A DNA stretch of 43,806 nt from Phycisphaeraceae bacterium (lineage in GTDB: Bacteria > Planctomycetota > Phycisphaerae > Phycisphaerales > Phycisphaeraceae), in NCBI GenBank assembly GCA_028284155.1, contig JANQSF010000081.1:1-43806 (forward strand). Reading direction: 5' to 3'. Positions within the stretch are counted from its first letter, which is position 1; each line of letters begins with the position of its first letter. A program made the position numbers and the translations under genes. Below the pieces are notes generated by a model. That model did no database searches. It saw only the letters and a program-made list of their open reading frames with translations, and had not been told where the DNA came from. Of the stretch, positions 41,015-43,806 are shown one piece after another.

Positions 41015-42677
41015 TGCGACGTTTGCCAACCTGGGTATTGCGTCATGGGCTGTGGCGCTGGGCGGCTGGTGGCTGACCTATCTGGTGCATAGTGCGATCC
41101 TGCTGACGGTCGCGTGGGTGATCGCCAGCCGACTGTCGTCACGATTCGACGCGATCAAAGAGACGTGTTGGCGGGCGGCGTTGTTGGCCGGCGTGGTCAC
41201 CGCGTCGACGCAGGCGTGGGTCGGTTGGCGGCCGATGACCGGTTCATTGGTGGCGATTGAATCGACACCGGTCGTTGTTGATGTGTCACATGATCAAGCG
41301 ATCACACCGAACGGCTCATCGGGTAGCAATTCGACGACCTCGACCAATGCCGCTGATGAAACCGTCTCGCATTTTGGAAGCGACGGTGACGAGACGAAGT
41401 TTGCCGGCGTCACTGGCGGTGATGCGCACCACCAGCATGCGCACGACCAGCATGCGCACGACGCGTTGCATTCTGAATTGACCGAAACGCGTGATGCGTC
41501 GCCTCCATTGGATCAAGGCGATCCGCAGGCGGCGGCAACCGTTGCGGTGTCGATGTCGGCCGATCGAACATCATTCAACTCGCGTGACCTGTTGGGTGTG
41601 GTCGGCATCGCGTTCACCATCCTTTCACTGCTCGGGCTTGCACGGTTCGTCGTGCAGTTGGGCCGAACGCGGCGTCGGCTGCGTCGGGCGGAGCCGTGTA
41701 ACGACCGTGTTGCGTTGACCGTGTTAAACGACCTGTGCCGCGCTGCGGGCGTGCGACGATTGCCACGCCTGGTGACGCATACCGGGATCGACTCGCCGAT
41801 CGCGTTTGGCGTGTGCCGACCGGCGATCGGTCTGCCGGCCGACGCCGTGGGTCGCTTGTCGCCGCAGGAACTGCGTGCGGTATTGGCGCACGAACTGGCC
41901 CACCTGGTGCGACGTGATCCGTTGTGGCGGTGCGTCGGTTGCGCTGCCGGTTCGTTGCTCTGGTTCCAGCCAATGAACCACGTCGCCCGTCGGCGTCTGG
42001 ATGAGTTGGCGGAATACCGGTGTGACCAGTGGGCGGCCGGTCAGACGGGTGACGGCCTGACGATGGCCGGGTCGCTGATGCGCGTGGCCGGCTGGCTTTC
42101 GTCGTCGTCGACACAATCCACGCCGCCGCTGGTCGCGGCGATGGCGGTGCGTCAGTCGCCGCTGGGTCGGCGGGTGCGTCGTCTGATTGAGGGGCAGGGC
42201 GGCCGACAGGTCGCGCTGTGGCGGCGGGCTGTGGTTGCGGCGTTGCTCATCCTGGCGGTGGCCGTGCTCGCACCGGTTGGGATGTCGGCGTCGGACGGTC
42301 GGGCCGAGGCGGCGGGCGATCAGCCTGTACAGCGCGAGGCGATTGCAGTTGTCGGTGTGGTCGAAGCGTCTGAAGATGACGAACTTGTCGAACACATCGG
42401 GGGAGAAGGTGTCGACCTTGCCGTTGAACACCTCCCTGGCGACCATCACGAACACGATCACGAAACCGGTTCCGCTTCGACGCGCGACGAACTTCGCGCT
42501 TTGGACGACGATCTGGCGTCGTTGGTCGAGGCGATCGAGGTCACGCGGCGGGAGTTGAGCGGGCGGGGCGACGAACGCGACTGGTGGTCTGGTCGGCTGG
42601 AAGGCCTGCGTGTGCGCGTCGAGTCGATCCGGGATCGGCGGGCTGAACTGGAGCGGCTGCTGGACGCCGCGGAATGA
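41004..42677 (+). CDS. BlaR1/MecR1-type M56 membrane peptidase sensor with His-rich loops
   Basis: A 557-residue protein with ATG at 41004 (GTG at 41001 possible) and AGGAGG at 40989. N-terminal helices span ~15-38 and ~50-70. A long extracytoplasmic-type loop (~75-195) includes a His-rich tandem (AHHQHAHDQHAHDALH). A helix at ~196-215 follows, then the M56 zinc site HELAH at ~296-300 with ELAEYRCDQWA ~45 residues on. Another helix lies at ~412-430. The C terminus has EHLPGDHHEHDHETG and a coiled coil instead of the penicillin-binding domain of BlaR1. So it likely senses something other than beta-lactam, perhaps a metal via the His clusters, and cleaves the repressor. It overlaps the blaI-like gene and is 45 bases from the repeat-protein gene. 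Confidence 0.9.
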   Translation: MPTDATFANLGIASWAVALGGWWLTYLVHSAILLTVAWVIASRLSSRFDAIKETCWRAALLAGVVTASTQAWVGWRPMTGSLVAIESTPVVVDVSHDQAITPNGSSGSNSTTSTNAADETVSHFGSDGDETKFAGVTGGDAHHQHAHDQHAHDALHSELTETRDASPPLDQGDPQAAATVAVSMSADRTSFNSRDLLGVVGIAFTILSLLGLARFVVQLGRTRRRLRRAEPCNDRVALTVLNDLCRAAGVRRLPRLVTHTGIDSPIAFGVCRPAIGLPADAVGRLSPQELRAVLAHELAHLVRRDPLWRCVGCAAGSLLWFQPMNHVARRRLDELAEYRCDQWAAGQTGDGLTMAGSLMRVAGWLSSSSTQSTPPLVAAMAVRQSPLGRRVRRLIEGQGGRQVALWRRAVVAALLILAVAVLAPVGMSASDGRAEAAGDQPVQREAIAVVGVVEASEDDELVEHIGGEGVDLAVEHLPGDHHEHDHETGSASTRDELRALDDDLASLVEAIEVTRRELSGRGDERDWWSGRLEGLRVRVESIRDRRAELERLLDAAE

Positions 42678-42721
42678 TACGAAACTGATTGAAACGAACC
42701 GACTTCATGGGAGCCGATGTC

Positions 42722-43735
42722 ATGTTGAAGAATCGCTGGCTGTTATCGATCTGCCTTCTGGTAAGCCTGACCGGGCTGACGGTGTTCGTCTTCGCGGACG
42801 ATGACGAGCGTCGGCCGACCGACGCCGTCGAGCGCTTGCGGGCTGAGGCGCACGAACTTCGATACTCGGCTGACCAGTTGCGCGAGCAGGGTCGGGCGGA
42901 TCAGGCCCACGCCCGCGAGGCCCGGGCGGAGGTGCTCGAAGCCAAGGCCAACGCGTTAGCGGCGGGCGAGGGCGATGCGCACGAGTTTCTATTTGCCCGC
43001 GAAGGTGATGCCGCACGGAATGAGGGTGACAGGGAGCGAGAAGACGACCGAGAGCGCGAAGGTGACCGGGCACGACGTGACGGAGACCGCGAGCGTGAGG
43101 GAGATCGAGAACGAGATGGCGACCGCGAGCGTGGTGACGGCGACCGAGAGCGCGAAGGCGACCGGGCACGACGTGACGGAGAACGTGAGCGTGAGGAAGA
43201 TCGAGAACGAGATGGCGATCGCGAGCGCGGTGACGGCGACCGAGAACGTGAAGGCGATCGAGAACGCGGTGACGGCGTTCGTGAACGGGAAGGTGACCGA
43301 CCTCGCGGTGATGGTGACCGCGAGGGAGAAGGTGACCGCCCACGGCGTGAGGGCGACGGTGATCGTGAACGCGAGGGCGACCGTCCGCGTGGCGATGGAG
43401 ACCGCGAGCGTGACGGCGATCGCGAACGTGAAGGCGACCGCCCGCGACGTGATGGCGACCGCGAGCGAGAGGGTGACCGCCCACGGCGCGAGCGCGACGG
43501 CGATCGTGAACGCGAAGGTGATCGACCTCGCCGAGGTGATGGCGACGATGAGCGCGAAGCCGACCGCCCCCGTCGTGGCGATGACGACGATGAGCGCGAG
43601 GGCGACCGTCCGCGCCACGACGGTGAACACGACGAGCGGGCGCATCACATACGCGAACTGCACCGTCACGCGGAGCGGCTTGAGCATCACCTGCTCGAGT
43701 TGCGCGAGGCGGGTCGGTGCAGTTCGCGTATGTGA
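42722..43735 (+). CDS. Secreted Arg/Asp/Glu/Gly tandem-repeat protein, 3' end unreliable
   Basis: A 337-residue frame from the ATG at 42722, with GGGAG about 8 bases ahead. The upstream TTG/ATG are less likely. Signal peptide ~1-25 (MLKNRWLLSICLLVSLTGLTVFVFA). A helical, Ala/Glu/Arg-rich segment (~38-85, VERLRAEAHELRYSADQLREQGRADQ) resembles a coiled coil. Residues ~100-300 are tandem units of about 7-12 residues such as GDREREGDRPRRDG, with almost only G, D, R, E and P, a polyampholyte expected to be disordered. Then comes HDERAHHIRELHRHAERLEHHLLELREAG, a His-rich helix. The final five residues (CSSRM) read into the inverted-repeat arm and are probably artefactual. It follows the M56 sensor gene with the same orientation, so it is a probable target or effector of the BlaI system. 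Family unknown. Confidence 0.75.
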   Translation: MLKNRWLLSICLLVSLTGLTVFVFADDDERRPTDAVERLRAEAHELRYSADQLREQGRADQAHAREARAEVLEAKANALAAGEGDAHEFLFAREGDAARNEGDREREDDREREGDRARRDGDREREGDRERDGDRERGDGDREREGDRARRDGEREREEDRERDGDRERGDGDREREGDRERGDGVREREGDRPRGDGDREGEGDRPRREGDGDREREGDRPRGDGDRERDGDREREGDRPRRDGDREREGDRPRRERDGDREREGDRPRRGDGDDEREADRPRRGDDDDEREGDRPRHDGEHDERAHHIRELHRHAERLEHHLLELREAGRCSSRM

Positions 43736-43806
43736 TGCGCCCGCTCGTCGTGTTCACCGTCGTGGCGCGGACGGTCGCCCTCGCGCTCATCGTCGTCATC
43801 GCCACG
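43574..43806. repeat. Perfect 92-bp inverted repeat at the window end
   Basis: Bases 43574-43665 are the exact reverse complement of 43715-43806, with a 49-base loop, and the right arm ends on the last base of the window. The left arm is inside the repeat-protein gene. No mismatches over 92 bp with a coding arm points to a foldback at a contig end rather than an old natural palindrome, but a true hairpin is not excluded. Confidence 0.95.

Noticed and set aside
42989..43690. Minus-strand frame rich in Val/Ala/Ile/Thr opposite the charged repeats
   Set aside because: It is the mirror of GAC/CGC/GAG codons and has no start context; it looks membrane-like only because the opposite strand is charged.

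Overview
The window is a high-GC stretch of bacterial chromosome that very probably comes from a member of the Planctomycetota. The evidence is a set of families concentrated in that phylum: a DUF1501 protein, a DUF1549/DUF1553 protein and a large secreted PVC-type CxxCH haem protein lying together; a Cys-type sulfatase; secreted Gfo/Idh/MocA and sugar-isomerase-like proteins with RR signal peptides; small zinc ribbons of the form CPxCxYDxR; and an unusually rich load of short interspersed palindromes. I found no rRNA, tRNA, CRISPR array or prophage. The sequence reads like one end-to-end metagenomic or draft contig, because both ends lie in inverted repeats.

Region 1 (1-15 kb) is mostly housekeeping. 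It holds speA (arginine decarboxylase), an ASCH-like protein, nadC and birA (overlapping GTGA), a convergent NAD-sugar epimerase, a ClC channel with CBS domains, an unknown protein with a D-x-D motif, rsmA (ksgA), a GT2 glycosyltransferase, a BshC-like protein, a secreted esterase-like protein with a helical tail, and hpnH (radical SAM, hopanoid side chain). Region 2 (15-25.3 kb) holds a sugar isomerase-like protein, a low-GC patch with a frameshifted small gene and a DUF4419 gene, SppA, then a secreted carbohydrate-type cluster (TIM-barrel isomerase, Gfo/Idh/MocA oxidoreductase, sulfatase) and a DUF3592 membrane protein. Region 3 (25.3-26.5 kb) has two small genes bracketed by two copies of one repeat family.

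Region 4 (26.5-38.2 kb) is the planctomycete secretome block: DUF1501, DUF1549/1553, a PVC haem protein with a terminal cytochrome c motif, a small lipoprotein, a 1032-residue fusion of a ceramidase-like domain to seven calcium-binding FG-GAP repeats and an ASPIC/UnbV domain, and a beta-propeller-like protein. Region 5 (38.2-43.8 kb) holds two zinc-ribbon proteins, a membrane/DCC thiol-oxidoreductase fusion, and a BlaI-BlaR1 type regulatory pair with a clear promoter and dyad operator. The pair is followed at once by a secreted, extremely repetitive Arg/Asp/Glu/Gly protein whose 3' end runs into a perfect 92-bp inverted repeat at the end of the window.

The strongest leads are: (a) the BlaI / M56 sensor with His-rich stretches / Arg-Asp-Glu-Gly repeat protein module; (b) palindromic repeats that sit in frame inside coding genes, including at the domain junction of the ceramidase-ASPIC fusion and as the same 17-mer in two unrelated proteins; (c) about a dozen distinct short palindromic repeat families, one nested inside another; (d) the terminal 92-bp foldback, which is probably an assembly artefact and makes the last gene's C terminus unreliable.
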